Of a DNA stretch of 64,000 nucleotides, positions 35,301 through 49,551 are shown one piece after another. Position 1 is the first letter of the stretch. Each line of letters begins with the position of its first letter. A program made the position numbers and the translations under genes. The stretch lies in NCBI RefSeq assembly GCF_963855985.1, contig NC_087106.1:4943001-5007000 (forward strand), given 5' to 3'. Origin of the DNA: Ostrinia nubilalis (taxonomy: Eukaryota > Arthropoda > Insecta > Lepidoptera > Crambidae). Under the pieces are notes generated by a model. That model was not told the origin of the DNA and made no database searches. It saw only the letters and a program-made list of their open reading frames with translations.

Positions 35301-36422
35301 CGTAGACAATCACGCACATCATGGCAGATTGATTCGAGTAAAAATTTTCATCAAAAAAGAAAATTTTAGACTACAACTTTCTTAAGTCCAGAACTTTTTT
35401 CTTTGAATGCTGCTGTTAGATTTGCAAACATTGGTGACTCCGCAGTGTCTTTGCAAGCGGCGCCGGCGCATCGAGGTCGACGAACCGACGCCACAGCGGT
35501 GTTATTGAACGTACCACAACAACACGCACACAGCTTTACGACGTACGGCCAAATTCTGTCGGTGTGCTGACGCGGCCATTAAGTTCACGAACCTTACCAA
35601 AAAGGGAGGTACACACTTTAAACCATCGCAAACGTCTCAATTTTGTCAGTCAGCGATGCTGATTATGACTTCATAATAAGATCGTATCTTGAAATACATC
35701 AAGAACTTTCTAAAACTTTACATTAAAATCAGCAGCTATTCAAGTGAATGGTTATGACTTTCACAAGGCACCATTCTCGGCCCATAGCTTCAAATGTTGT
35801 ATGAAGCATCTATTGTACTGTAGCGGTGTGTCAACCGTATTGAATAAGCCATTGAATCTAAACATTACACAACCATTGTGTTACAATGTGTCAAATGGAC
35901 TAATGTCAAAACATTCGTTGTGTATTCCGGGCCTAAAGTGTACGACCGCGGTAGCTCAATTAACGGTATCTACGACAACAACGCCTTTCGCGAAGCCTTA
36001 TTCTAAATTCAAATAGCAAGGTGCGCGTACACATACTGTCAATATAAACAAAGTGAGCGTTGAGTCGCTGACGGTACCATCCGCGTGCGTGCTGTTATTC
36101 CGACTGCGTAAGAAATGCATTCCAATACTTAATACGGTACCTTTTCAGCTACGTGTACTTCACAATCGTTTATCACATCATTGAATCATATCCAACCATC
36201 AAGGCATCAATACAACGACTCGTCGAGATAACATCTCCAAAATGGAATTTTTGTCTGTTCTCAGAAGTCTTAATCTAATCTACGCTCTGTTGAAAGACAA
36301 GTTTGGCTCAACCAAAAGGCTAGTTACACTAGTTATCAGAATGCGTGCAAACACCGCTCAGCAAGACCGGAAACTTGCTAACGATTTAGAACGCAAGCTA
36401 GCCATACCCTCAAAATAGTGGG

Positions 36423-36450
36423 CGGAGGTGGTTGAACTCGACACCACCTC
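36423..36450. repeat. Short GC-rich hairpin
   Basis: GGAGGTGGT is paired exactly with ACCACCTCC around a 10-nt loop and followed by TTTTATTTTA. Function unknown. Confidence 0.4.
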
Positions 36451-37940
36451 CAGTTTTATTTTAGCAAATTAAAATGGTAATGCGCAAATTGCAATTGACC
36501 ACGTAATTGGTGCTAATTTAACAGCTCAATCCAGTACAAATCTAAGTGAAGCTTTAAAACTAATTGTATCGGTCGTAAATTGCAAACACGCTCGTGTGAG
36601 GATAGGTAATAATATTTTTATCGTCGCAGATATGGACGCACCTAAGCAAACGCATCGATTTGACGCGTGGGGACTAGTTGCATGTGACGTCAAAAGTGGC
36701 TTTTAATCGATATGTAATCAGGCCGCTGTAGCATCAGATGATGGTGTCGATGGCAGAAGAGTTTATAAACGGAGTTCGTCGCTCTCAAGTGCGAACAAAT
36801 GGGATGGTTAAGAATATTTCGATGCGCGGTCTGCTCTCGAATCTTTTCAACCGCCGTCATTAGTGCTCCTTTAGCGGTACTTATCATCACATCTGGCATA
36901 TTTGCATCACCATGATCGACGTTTTTGTAGCGTGTATGCTTTAAATTGTTGCAAGCAACAATTGCCTTAAAAACTTTTATGTCGGAGTCAGCCACGTGAA
37001 CAATGTTTATGTCGCAATGATTGTCATATTTCTTTGCGTAGTTGCACGACTCGGTCATTTTATCTTGTCTACTGCAATTATAGAGCCACTCGGAATGCAG
37101 CTTAAGGCTTGGTATTTCTGCTAAAGTAGGTATTTCGCGCTGTCAAAATCTGCGCGCGCAATACTTCGCCGAAGACAGCGCGCCAAAGAGCTCTCGCGGC
37201 TACACAGTATAGAAATACGCAGTTTAGAAATACGCAGTTGGTTAGGTTAGGTTGACTTCCTTCCGTTCAAGCGGCACACTCACAGCACTTTCTAATACAA
37301 ATCATATCCAAGTGATACAAATTAAAACAACTTTCAAAATTTTTGGGAATATATTTTAGAATCGAATAAATATACAATATAACTGCCAAAGTAAACACGG
37401 TTCAAAGAGGCGTGGCGTCACCCGACCTTCCGGAAGTTCCGCGCCGGCTAAAAGAATTTCAAGATTACGTCACCCGACCTATCGGTAGATCCTCGGGAGC
37501 TTGAGCGATTGGAAAAACATTTTATGATCAGTTACTCGTAGTAGCGATTATTTAGAGCTTGGATAATAAATTATAGTTGTTGCAATTCACAAAGCTTTGC
37601 ATGTGGTTAATTACATTAATCAGTACATGCATCCATTTTGTTCAGTCTTTTTGTTTATTAATAAATAAAAATATCATACTAAAATTGCATACATATTTGT
37701 TTGTATTGGTCTGGGTGTTTTCTTTCCATAATTTATGTATAACGTATGTACGGGGCTCTGTATCGAAAATCACTATGAGCAATGAGCATCACACACTGTT
37801 ACCTGGAGTGCATTACCGCAGCAAAATTTTTATAAATGTTGAGCTTTAGAGAGTCGAGAGTATAGCAGATAATTAGTCTATCGTGAGCAGAAATTTGTCC
37901 ACTAATAGCAAAATTCGTTCAAATTATAGTTTTAAAGTTA

Positions 37941-38731
37941 TTGGCTAGAAGATTATTTTATCTTGCAGCTTAGACCTTTAGCTACAGACCTTAGACAGTA
38001 TTTTTGAAACATTCTTACGCATGGTGGAGGAAGGGACGCTCTAGAGCAGTGGTTCTTAACCGGTGGTCCCTGGAGGCATTCCAAGTGGTCCACGATGTGC
38101 ACTTGCACACCTTGGTCAAAACCACTTTTAACTGATTTTTGCAGTCAAACTGGTTTTGACCGATTATGAGGTGGTCCCTGACAAGACAGAAATTTGGTAA
38201 AATGGTCCCTCATGACTTAAAGGTTAAGAACCACTGCTCTAGAGACTCAAAACTACAAGGATACACATGAACTCCAGTTTTAAATCCGTTGATATCTGCT
38301 GCATCTGCCATGTTTTTGGCTATAAGATTCTTCCATCTTACGGCTTAGACCTTTAGCTACAGACCTTATACAGTATTTTTGTAAAAATTCTTACGCATGG
38401 TGGAGGAAGGGACGCTCTAGACACTCAAGTCTACAAGGAGTCACATCAACTCCAGTTTTAAATCCGTTGACATCTGCTGCATCTGCCATCTTTTTGGGTA
38501 GAAGATTCTTCCATCTTGCAGCGTAGACCTTTAGCTACAGACCTTAGACAGTATTTTTTTGAAAATTCTTACGCATGGTGGAGGAAGGGACGCTCTAGAC
38601 ACTCAAGTCTACAAGGAGTCATATGAACTCCAGTTTTAAATCCGTTAACATCTGCTGCATCTGCCATCTTTTTGGCTAGAAGAATCTTCTATCTTACAGC
38701 TTAGACCTTTAGCTACAGACCTTAGACAGCA
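37941..38731 (+). repeat. 178-bp tandem array (about 3.3 units)
   Basis: The landmark TAGACCTTTAGCTACAGACC recurs at 37971, 38346, 38524 and 38702. Spacing is 178 bp between the last three, and 375 bp for the first pair, which is 177 after removing the 198 bp (190-bp element plus duplicated 8 bp) of the MITE inserted in unit 1. Units also share ACGCATGGTGGAGGAAGGGACG and CTCCAGTTTTAAATCCGTT and look more than 90% alike by eye. Unit length is near a nucleosome repeat, as in many satellites. Confidence 0.9.
38047..38236. mobile_element. hAT-type MITE, 190 bp
   Basis: Ends CAGTGGTTCTTAACC and GGTTAAGAACCACTG are exact inverses. An exact 8-bp duplication CTCTAGAG lies at 38039-38046 and 38237-38244. 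The host site CTCTAGA is present uninterrupted in the neighbouring tandem units, which shows the pre-insertion sequence. Matches the hAT NTCTAGAN-like target preference. Confidence 0.92.
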
Positions 38732-38880
38732 TTTTTTATTATTTATTTGTGTCAGTGTGCTCTTCTAAAGAGTGTAAGACGATTGTATGTAGGTACTATT
38801 AAAATCTAATTTTAACTCATTGGTTTTGTCTCATATTTGAGGAATGTACTATGTATCATGAGTAGAGTCTTCGTTTAAAA

Positions 38881-39115
38881 CAGTCTTTCCCAAAGTGGGC
38901 GATAACGCCCCCTTGTGGGCGCTGCAGGCTTAAAGGGGGGCGGTAAGAGACCCAGAAAAAAATCGGGACGTTGTGTAGAGGCTTGGAAGGCGTCATCTAC
39001 TAGTAGGACTCTTAGACACCGACTGAGCTCGACTCTTGACTACAAAAATGGGGGGCGCTAAAAAATAATTTATTCTCAAAGTGGGCAGTAGACTAAATAA
39101 GTTTGGGAACCGCTG
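38881..39115. mobile_element. hAT-type MITE, 235 bp, second family
   Basis: Ends CAGTCTTTCCCAAAGTGGG and the inverse of CAGCGGTTCCCAAACTTAT are related hAT termini. An exact 8-bp duplication GTTTAAAA lies at 38873-38880 and 39116-39123. Interior GC-rich with GGGGGGCGCT/GCCCCC blocks, non-coding. Confidence 0.9.
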
Positions 39116-39123
39116 GTTTAAAA

Positions 39124-42100
39124 GGATGCGAACGATTTAAATTTAAATAGGTAGACAAAATTGATAATTCTTAATTATCAAAAATTTTAAGCTTTCTCCA
39201 GTAACACTGATATTATTATACTGTGACTCATCAAAGTCATCATTGTCAAAAATATTTACAAATCGCGAACTGTCACGGCCATAAAACTGACACGCGTCCG
39301 TCCTCCGTAAGCGCCACCGCGCGACTGATTGAGATTGTCCAAGCCGTCATGGACGACTTTTTCCACATTTTTTAACATAGTAACTAAATAAGACGCAATA
39401 TAAAAATTTCATCCGTTAAAAGCCCTCGAGTTATTTCTGAACTTTAGTTTAGTAAAAGATTTAGAATCTCAAATCGCTTATTTTAAAAATAAAACCATAA
39501 ATAGAAAACGAATAGAGGTAACTTTGGGAATATATTCTATCGAGTCAACTTCATCAAATCGTGTTTCCATCCGTTAATAGCCCTAGAAAATATCCTCAAC
39601 TATGCCCAATAAAAATCTTAGCCTTTAATTTTACTGTTTAGTACCTCAAAAATGAAAAATGAAAACCTCATTTTCGCCATTTTCTCTGCTACCCGGCCTT
39701 ACTAGCCACCGGCACTGATTTCACGTTAGGCAATGTTTAACAATTGACATTTAATCATTACGATTTAGATGCCACAAAAAGAGAGCCCCAAGCCAAAGAT
39801 GGCACGCGAGCTATCGTGACGGAATGTAATATATTGCTTTAAAATTATAAATTTACACAAACTTTCTAAGACATTGAAGAAATATAATAAGTTTAAATAT
39901 AAATACGAATAAAGATTGCATTTCCGATAGAGCATTTGTAAGTCAATTGCTATCTCGGAATATAAATGTAGCTTTTCAATTCAGCTGAGTTCAGTAAACG
40001 GACATCTGTTGAATTTCTACATTTAAGATCACGAATTCACGATATTTTACATCAGAGTCTATTAAACTTTATCTTGTTTGAATATCGTAGTTATTCAGTA
40101 TTGTATCGTGTAGAAGATGACATAGTAAATTATAAGTAGGCGTCGTTTATCAGTTTAATAATTGAAAATAAATAATTTGCATATAAGAAACGTCAGAGGG
40201 CCTCCATTAATGCAATAATATGATTGATGTGCCCTTGCATAAAAACCGCTGCAGGCCATCCTTTGCCTAGTTTAATCTTGGTTGAATCTTTACGGCCCTG
40301 ACACTGCGCTTTATCGCCGTTTTTGCAGTCATAAACAACGCACAAGCTACTGTAAAACGTCAAAGTAATTCTAGTCGCAGGACATTATGTTTTTGTTCGA
40401 TCATAATTCAAAATCAACGTCATTTACTTCGAAACTGTCCTTCTTATCTACTGTTACGTCATATTTGAAACTAAATTCACTCCAAACATCAATAACGTCT
40501 TCATTTTCATCTAACAAATCAATGATGAAAGCATATTTAAACTGGAATATGAGGCTCATATGAATGCACTCAAATACATGTCTGAACACCCGACGATACC
40601 GGTTTGTATTAGAAATCTTGTCTCGATTGCTTCAACCCGTCCATCTCGAGTCCCCACGTAAGAAACTAGAGGCGATTATTTTAATAAGCGGTCATTTTGT
40701 CCTATTTGGATAATTGTACGCGTACCCGGAATATTTCATGTAAAAAAGCATAAAAACTTAATTGCGATGGCACTGGGGTTCTTAGATAAACACATGCATT
40801 TTGAAACAATATCTGATGGTGATACGTCCAATGTTCATATTTTCTCGTTAAATAAAGCTATAATCTTGACTGACGTTTCTATTCTTTTTCTGTTTCAGGT
40901 AAGAAAGTACTGTTTGTTGTCTACATTAGTGAGTATGTAACTAAGAGTTTGCATTCATTTATCTACAACTTTCACCAACTCTTCAAAAATCCTGGTAGTC
41001 TTGAAAATATGTAAATATTTCCTAATCTTATTCCTCGTGAAATTTCCATTTGTTTACTAACATCTATCAGTCAGTATACAAAGTCAATAGCTACTAAGTA
41101 ACAGTTTACGCAATCCATTCTAGTTTTAACATGTTTAATGTTCACATTATGTGCATTTCCACTTTTGTCTCGGAGCTGATTAGGAACTTTTTGTTAATAT
41201 CTGTCGAGTAGCGTGTGTGAAAGTTTGATCGTGATGGGAACATTCGAACATTTGAAGAGCCTGAACACTCAAATTGGTCCATTGTTTTTCATTTGGGAAA
41301 CTTTACGGAATGCATTAACATCGAACACGCCCACTGACAGACAGCTCTATCGTTTGGAGCAACATTGAGCTGAATTTCTAAAAATATATCAAGCTCTCCA
41401 TCAGGCACCATGAGAGCGTCAAACAAGAGGGTCAAGGGCTATCTGGTACCCCAGTCAAGTGGGTTACTATTACTACGGAATGTCTCCTGATTATTTTTTT
41501 GCCCCACTAACCGCATTCGAAACATCAGGATAAGCGATAACGCAGTCTAATGACGAAACAGCCATTATGTAACCATTAGGAAACATGGGTAATTTTGCTC
41601 TCAAAATAAAAGCAGCGTATCGTTTTTGATTACCCTATCATTTATGGGCGATGTAACCAAATCCTAGTGTGAGCGGTTTTACTCTTTTTACCCATAACTC
41701 ATCCGGAACGAAAATTATATGGATACATGATGCCACGAGTAAAAACCAGCCTCTTACCTGGACCTTGCACAACGCGCCGGCAGAAACCCGCTTTGTGATG
41801 ATATTGTTTTCTCTGAGCTGCTAATAAAATGTACATCAAACAATCACCAAGCGACTCGGGATACGTAATTAGAACCGCTCACAATATAGCCATTGATGCT
41901 CGAAAGGCAGTTGCTTCATTATTTATAAGCGTGTTTTATGATGCGCTTTTATTACAGGGTCTCGAAAAGAATTCAACTCAATTGATTTACACGTTTAGTA
42001 AAAAACTATAATTTATATTAACGTTATTACTCTCGTTCGGATAATATGTTGCAGAAGTTGCAACAGCTACTCACGTCATAATTTATTAGTAAGGTACATA

Positions 42101-45100
42101 GGCAAGTAGGATACGTAATGGCCGTTGCATGAGTATTCAAAAGGCTAATAACAATGAAAGCACACTCTCTATCTGGTTTCTTAGAAGTGTAATTATTAAG
42201 AGAGATCTTATTAGACGTGGAGATCACGCCAACGCAATCAGTTCTCAGAATCCTTACAAGGGCGGCAGAAGTGTCAGGTTCTTTCTCCACTCCACAACCG
42301 ACAGGGACGACCTGTCGACCATCTCGCTCGTTTACTATTTGTGAGCTCGTAAAATGATTTTGGTCTCGACAAAAAATTGTTTTGGTTTTTTCCAGCCGCG
42401 TCTCTACGGACCGTTGAAAAAAAACTTCGTCGTCTTATTGGAGATTTTGTACTCCGTCATAAATTAACTACTACGGGACGCTCGCTTTTTGTGGGAGTCA
42501 GATTCGAATGCATTGATCCAACGGCCTTTTAGAGCACGCTTCATTTCGGGATAAACTTATCGCGACTTGCGTTTGGTGTTATGATATAATTGCGTTGTAT
42601 TTTTGTTATCTACGCTAACTGGGTCAGGCCTAATCTATTTCGCAAGGCTGTTTTTTGTATGAACTTCCAATACTGTATCAATATTTATTAGTTTAAAATT
42701 TTAATTAGACCATAAAAATGGGCAAGATAATAGAGCGTAATAGGCCAGAATTGGTTCAATCAAAGTCCCGATAAAAAAAACGTTTTTTAATTGGTCAGAA
42801 ATTGTGATGCTTCTATCTGGGGGAAGCTGCATGGGCACTAGATGCAATCTGGTCGAAGATGTGCGGTCATTGACCGAGCGAGTGAAACACCCCTTAGCGT
42901 GCGAGCGGGATGGATATGATGCGTACGCACAGAAAAGGAATGAAAATTATTGTATTATTGTGTGACCCTTGTGTGCGTTTCTGTAATGACGCGAGGCGTG
43001 TGCGTGCGTCTAATCCCGATGCGTTTGTTATTGTTTAGTAGAGTCCGCTGGCCGTCAATATATAGGGTCAAAATATTTCTTATTGAATTAAACTTCTTCA
43101 AACCAGACCTATTAGCCTTATTAGAATGTTATTTCTCATAAAAATTGTAACATATGAATGGGCATGTCTACACACTACCTACGCAGAAATTTAAAACCGA
43201 ATTAGATACAGCAGCAACCTTTTCTATGCCGCCTGCGATTCAAAGAGGATTTAGTTCCTATTGTGCAATACTAAATTGAAATCGCTAATACCAATTCCCA
43301 ACGCCAAGACACGCAGTCGCTTTGTCGATGAATACTCAATAGAGCGACAAAACTAATCTAAATCAGTTTCATTAAATTGGATTAATGACAATATTCCCTT
43401 GCTCTAACCTTTAAAAAAATCTATCCGTCACCTGTCATAATAGCCGTCACTTTTCCCGCCAAACTCGATCCGCGATTTCGGTTCCCATGCGTTACTAAAA
43501 AAAACTCTCGTTTGCTTCGATAATTTCTAATGATTATGCATCAACGGTACCTGCCGAGTGCAGATCACGAGCTCGCACAACGGACAATGTGCATTCATCC
43601 ATTCACATTTAAATTTGAAAAAAGCTGCTCACAATCGCATAAAACGCACTGTTTATTACTCAAAATACACAAATAATGCCGGTCTCATATTCTTTGAGGG
43701 TCAAACTGCGACCATTGTTGCCCTAAGTTGTCCAGTTTCTATAGAAGAGGTTACAAGGGACAAAGGTGGTGACATGTCTAAGAAGAGAGAATAGGGCCCG
43801 CTAGAGAACGCTTAGGTTATGATAATGAGGTTTAATTGAGTTTATAATAGTCAGAATGATGGATACGTTAGTTGCTGAGGGGCTTCGAGGCGCGACAATT
43901 GCGATGAGTCAGCTGTTAGACAAGTTCAAATTAATTGGAAACCATTAGGCCACTTATTTAATTAAATATCAATGCTGCGGGTAAACGACGATTGACAATG
44001 ATTCTTGTATCTAATAGACGTAATAAATTACACATGAAAACATGGATGTCCTTAAACACTGTTTAAGAAACACACCTGTCCAGAGACGGTAAATGTAATG
44101 TAGCCGTTGTCTTTGATCTGTGAATCATTCGTCAAACAAACGACAGCGAGCTCCCGTTCTATTATCACAAGGCAAATGAGCAAGAAAAGTAACGGTCTAT
44201 TTTGAGAGTTACATAAAGCGGCGCGGTTGAACGGTGCGGTAGGTCGCAGGAAGGTAAACAAGACAGACGCACGTGCGCCCGATGCACCGACAAAGACCCA
44301 CTGTTCCACTATCAGTTTCTAAAACAATTGTCTGACGCCATGATGCTGCGGCGCGGACTCAATTCGATAGGTGACTTGACTGACACCAATCACCAATTCC
44401 AAGACACATCTTCCTTGGAAATACACTGAAAATAACATTAGTTACAACTGGCTGTAAAATTAGATTTGAAATCAATAAATCTTCACTCGCGACTTCGCGA
44501 TCTTATGACATCATAGTCATAGTCTCTATTGCCAAACAAAAATCTACGGGAGAGTCGCTTTTTGACCGATCATAACATCGTTGAATACATACTCGAACCC
44601 ACTTGCCGATACATTTATCGAAATGTACTAAAATACTCATTCATTATCGGTCATTAACTTGTTTGGAAAAGTATATTATTTCATATCTAATAACGAATGC
44701 ATGCAATCGTGTATCGCTACAGACAGACTGTCTCCGTTATTATTTACTACGCTTTTATCAGCATGATAATTTCTATTTGTACACACAACTTCGTGTTCTG
44801 TTTACCACAAACGTGCACCTTGCAAAAACTTGCGCCCAACTTCTTATAAAGACCTTTTGAAAACGAACAATGACTCGAACCTGCCGATCCTTTTCAATGG
44901 CACTTATTTCCTTTTCAATTTTGCAATCTCCGCACAATTGCGTTTTTTTATTTACCCTCGCATTGCACTCGGTAACAACCGCGTTTATTATCTTCTAAAT
45001 AAACACATGTTGCACTGATAGCGACTCTATCTTGTATTGACACAGATGTTGCTTGCAATCTTCCCTGCAGAGACATAGATCTGATAACACGTTTGAGACC

Positions 45101-48100
45101 GTCTCGGATATAAAGACTCTTTAAACGATTTTTGTCATGTAACATTGGGGCAAAAAATCTTAAATTGCTTCGTATTTCTTAACTACATAGTATCATTCTT
45201 GATCGTATGGTATTGTTATTGTGTTGTGTGTGTTGTCTGTAACTTAGCTCATGAACAATAACGTACAGCTACTATTGCTACTATACATGGATGATGTACC
45301 GATATTCACACGTCACGATTATGATAACCATGTTTGGTTTGTTCTTGCAGCGGTAAACGAGTCTAGTAAAGCTTTCAGAGTCAGATCAGAATTTTTTCTA
45401 TTGATCGCTGTCAATGCCTTTCGATCACTTTAGTACGTGAGTTGACACGGCCTATAAACCGAATTCTGATTCGATTACTCACCTAGATATGATATCATCT
45501 TCACTTCAAATCGATTAGATTTGAGACGTCTCTCGATTTTCTGCTCCAAATTCCTAGATGTATGTATTGTTTATACAAACGGGTTTAGTGTTCATATGAA
45601 TCAAAAGTCAGTTCCCATGTCATAATTTGTGTTCATTATTTTTCTTATTTTAATTAATAGTATGCAACCCACCCCTGTTCCGCTCACTCTATAAAAGATT
45701 TTTGGAGATGTAATTTGTGGGAACCCCTGGTCCGGTTACGCTACGATGACTCCTATTTTGTAGTGCTTGTTTATTTGTTTTACAGTCCAACGGAACGATT
45801 ATTATTTCAAACGTTTGCTCTAACGTCTATAAATTTCTTTACGTACTCTTAAGTTCTCGATATTAACGAATATTGGTTGTGTTGATTAACAAGGGTTAAG
45901 AATTAACTGCCAAGTTTAGAGCCGTTAAAGAGATTAATGCGTTTAACGATAAAGTAAACTTCGTTTCTCGCTTGACAACAGTGATACGCGCAACCTTGAA
46001 CACTATGTGTGCAACCCACACACTGCACCAACTGTTATGAAGAATGAATATAGAATTTTAAAGGCCGTATTGGAAACTCGAGTAAAACCAGTATCCATCT
46101 AACATTTATTGCAAGTGGACAGCAGAAATTGTTGCGATTAATAAAAGTATATGAATGCAACTATAATTGTAGAGAATGTAAAGACTCTACTTATTAAAAA
46201 GAGGGTTTCAAAAACGTTACAAAACGGACCTGTGTTATGCAAATTAACACAACAATTAGTGTAAATCGTGTAATTACAAACTTGTCGAGAGCAATCGAGG
46301 CGGAATGAACTCTTGCTATTCTTTCAATGTTTTGATTGTTCTCAATTGTTTTTCAGTTTAATGTATTCAACGACACCCAAATCTTGCTAAACATTTCACA
46401 CACTTTTTTTCCTTTTGTTTCGAATATTAACGGTAAGTCATTCTAGCATAAATTGCTTATTGATTCATGTGAAATTCTGAAACATCTTCTAACGGTCCAT
46501 TTTCTCTAGAAACGAGCCATAAATCAGTATAGCAATTTATATTTCATCATGGCTGGATCAAATTGATTTTCAACGAGTGAAATTGAAAACCACAACTCGC
46601 CGTATTATTATTTGCTTGTGATGTAATTTATAGAACCCTCCTGTATCAGCAAAATCTGCGTAAACCAGCTAGTTTTTTAATCCGATAAGATCCAGTTTCT
46701 ATGCACAGATCCGAATCATCTGCATCGAAATTTGCATGTACACCCGTCGCGAAACAGGTCCGTTCCCTGCGCCAGCGCCATTCCCACGACCATTTTAATA
46801 TCCGATAGTGGACGTGCTGTAATTATGCACAGATAAAAAATACATACATAAGTTTCCATTGGACAGCATGGGCAACACGTTGTAAATTTAAAAATATAAA
46901 AATTTATTCCAACCGTAAAATTGTTTTGTAATTCTAGAAGTCCATAGAAACATTGGCAGCTTACAATTGGTGAAACTTTTATTGCTCAATATCGTGTCGG
47001 TAAAATTAATCCAAGCTAAAATTCTGCCTTTCACTAGCACCATAAAAAGTAACCGACACAACTTAATAGCTCTCTCGCCTTGCATTTCCTTTCCCAAGAC
47101 CGCTGACCTATATTCATAGGTAATATAATTATTGTATTTGATCCATCAATGCTTGACCAATCGTTTTTATGACCGACCCCGACCGGTCAGTCATTTTACA
47201 CACTTTTGTCACCCCACCCTTCTGTTTTACTTTCACACGTTTTAAAAAGTGGAATTTGTTGTAGCACCGAGCGGTCAGCTCGTAAAATCTCGTTAGTAAA
47301 GATCCTACGGTTCCTGCATAATAATGTCGTAAAAACAATATTTATGATAAAATCATTCTTTAGCCGCAGCCTTTTCTTTAAATTTTATTGACGATTTTTA
47401 AAGTTTTGAAGCTGATTTACGAGCGCTTTTCACTCGCAGCGTTACAAATCCTGCGCATTAGTGCACTGAAACTAATTAGAGCATCGTGACGCTTGAAAAA
47501 ACACCACATCCATACAAATTACTACCTTGTAGTTTTTTACGAACGGGTTGAGGGAATAGATCATTCGGTCCATTTGGGTGGTCCGGCGCACATCCCTTTA
47601 CACGATTGTATCAGTTCAAATTTAACCTTTTTTGTTCGCTCACGAGTACATTATTGCTTTACGACCGGCTCCCAAATTGAATTTACCTTTAGCTAACTAA
47701 ATATTTGAAATATGCCCAACTCAAAAAACTCATTTACCTCCATTAGCGCTCGCAAGAGAGATAAGGCGAAATCTTTAGCGCTTCTCGTTTTAAAAGCAAA
47801 TGTCAAAGGCTCCGCAAGGCAATAACCGGCTGCAGCTTTCTAGGCGTTTAGAAACCCAAGCACTTAAAGGAAATTGTAGACTAGTAACATGAGTAGGGCG
47901 ACGCAAGCGCAGCCCAACAGGTCGAGAGAGAGTGGCCGCTAATCCAGGCCAGATGCGGTCGCAGATGGCGCTGTGCTTGCCCGGACTTCTAAACCATTAC
48001 ACCGATTATAATTGCGCAACTCCCTCATCTGCCAAATGTTGCCCTTCTGTCCCAGTCAAGGCTGCCGGGGCACCGCAGTTCACCGCACTGCCGGTCATCT

Positions 48101-49550
48101 GATAGCCTGCAACACAAAACATGCAACACTATTGTTTCACTCGACTATTCAAACCTGCACACATTTCGTAATGCTCAGTTTGCCGAAACGAATGCTAATT
48201 CATTAATTTACTTAACAATGTACATGCACACAGCCGCAGTAAACGTCTAAATACACCCATTTAGAATAGAGATTACACGAAGATCTCGACAGACCCCAAA
48301 CATGCACGATTTAACTCGAACGCGAATTCGTTATACACGTAGATTTATCTTGAGAAAAAATGTTATGAACCTGTTGTGCATCTTATTAGCATAGCACCGG
48401 CTATTGTGTATTATATTCCACATATTCATGGGTAAACACACACCAGTCTTTGTCCTATTGTTCATGGAATACTTAGCAGTATCACCCCTCGCGGTAATCC
48501 TATCCTTTCTATCCATTGTCTGACAATGGGAGAGACGCAGGACCGATCCTGCTCTCAAATTGGTCCACAGGTCAGACTCCTTAGAGTGACCTGAGGTCAC
48601 CTCTCACAATGCACTAAACCGTGTTTACTTTTGAAAAACCGATGTTTAAGCCAAACGGTTGTCCTTAGAATCATCTCAACCGGATCGGAACCTGTCTCCG
48701 ATTGTTGCCAACAATGGGAGACATCCCAGAACAATGAATCACACAAAAGAATTATTGTTCTCCTATGATATTTAGCTACCGTTGGTCCTATTATTGGAGG
48801 TATTATCGATCTCTTTGTGTTCCCGATTTACAACGTTGTTTCGGCTCCTGTTTCATCCCGATTTGAATATTAACGATCATGGGAACGGAGGCTGCGTGTC
48901 TAATTCGGTTTAGAGACGTTAGTCGAGAATGTTGGTCCTTCGAGCTGTAATTTGGAGTGATCTTTTTTTAAACACTGCAGATCTGACGTTGTCCGGTAGC
49001 CGGTGCAGGTTGCGGCCACAAATCGCTCTGATTTACGTTTATGGTCGACGCAAACTGCGGATGCACTCGGTGTCCCTGTACGCGGTGATAAGAAGCAGAA
49101 TTGTGCTTGTTAACTCAATCTGGTCCAGCAACTAACAGTCAATAAAACTTCCATAAACGCTGATGTGGTTTAAGCCTTCTATTGCCCGCATTCGAGTTCC
49201 TGATGTGAGACGGTCGGTTTTTTATCAGGATCTCGCCGAGCGAGGACATTGTGTATCTCAGTAGCAGCTCAAATGAGACTATCGATGAGTTCGAGTGGTC
49301 GATAAAGCGGGCCTTTGATGGTTAAGATGCGCCGGCGCACGTGGCCTTTGATCTCGCCGCCACCGCAGGGTGCGCATTTTTTAACATTCATTGAGGTTCT
49401 TCATTAATTTGTAAAGTGCTTTTGTAATTTTGCAAAGCACTTTGTTTTGTGTTGCTGAGAGTAGTTTTACAATCTATTATTAACTTGCTACTTTTTGTTT
49501 TTATTGTTTCTTTACCATGGAATGTCTCCGAACGTACTTTTTTACTCTAA
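39124..49550. other. Intron, no gene or clear element
   Basis: AT-rich intron DNA with no supported gene. One perfect E2F site lies at 43452. Otherwise nothing I can defend. Confidence 0.4.
43452..43463 (-). promoter_or_regulatory. Perfect 12-base E2F site
   Basis: TTTCCCGCCAAA, the reverse complement of the full E2F consensus TTTGGCGGGAAA. An identical 12-mer occurs at 59225 on the other strand. Confidence 0.5.
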
Positions 49551-49551
49551 G

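Larger units (their letters stand above)
24028..37930. other. Transposon-poor first part of the intron
   Basis: Roughly 14 kb in which I could find no TA- or 8-bp-flanked element, SINE or LINE tail, in contrast to the 1-20 kb intergenic DNA. Small GC-rich spots occur at 27120-27200, 27750-27830 and 37140-37200. Candidate enhancer territory by inference only. Confidence 0.4.

Noticed and set aside
36690..37058. 122-codon minus-strand frame with an ATG
   Set aside because: No domain, no signal peptide, no splice context. A frame of this length is expected by chance in 64 kb read in six frames.
37233..37246. GGTTAGGTTAGGTT as insect telomeric (TTAGG)n repeat
   Set aside because: Only two full units. 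Too short for an interstitial telomere, and such short runs are common.
37941..38731. CRISPR-like array
   Set aside because: Units of 178 bp are repeated in full with no unique spacers; this is a tandem repeat in an animal genome.
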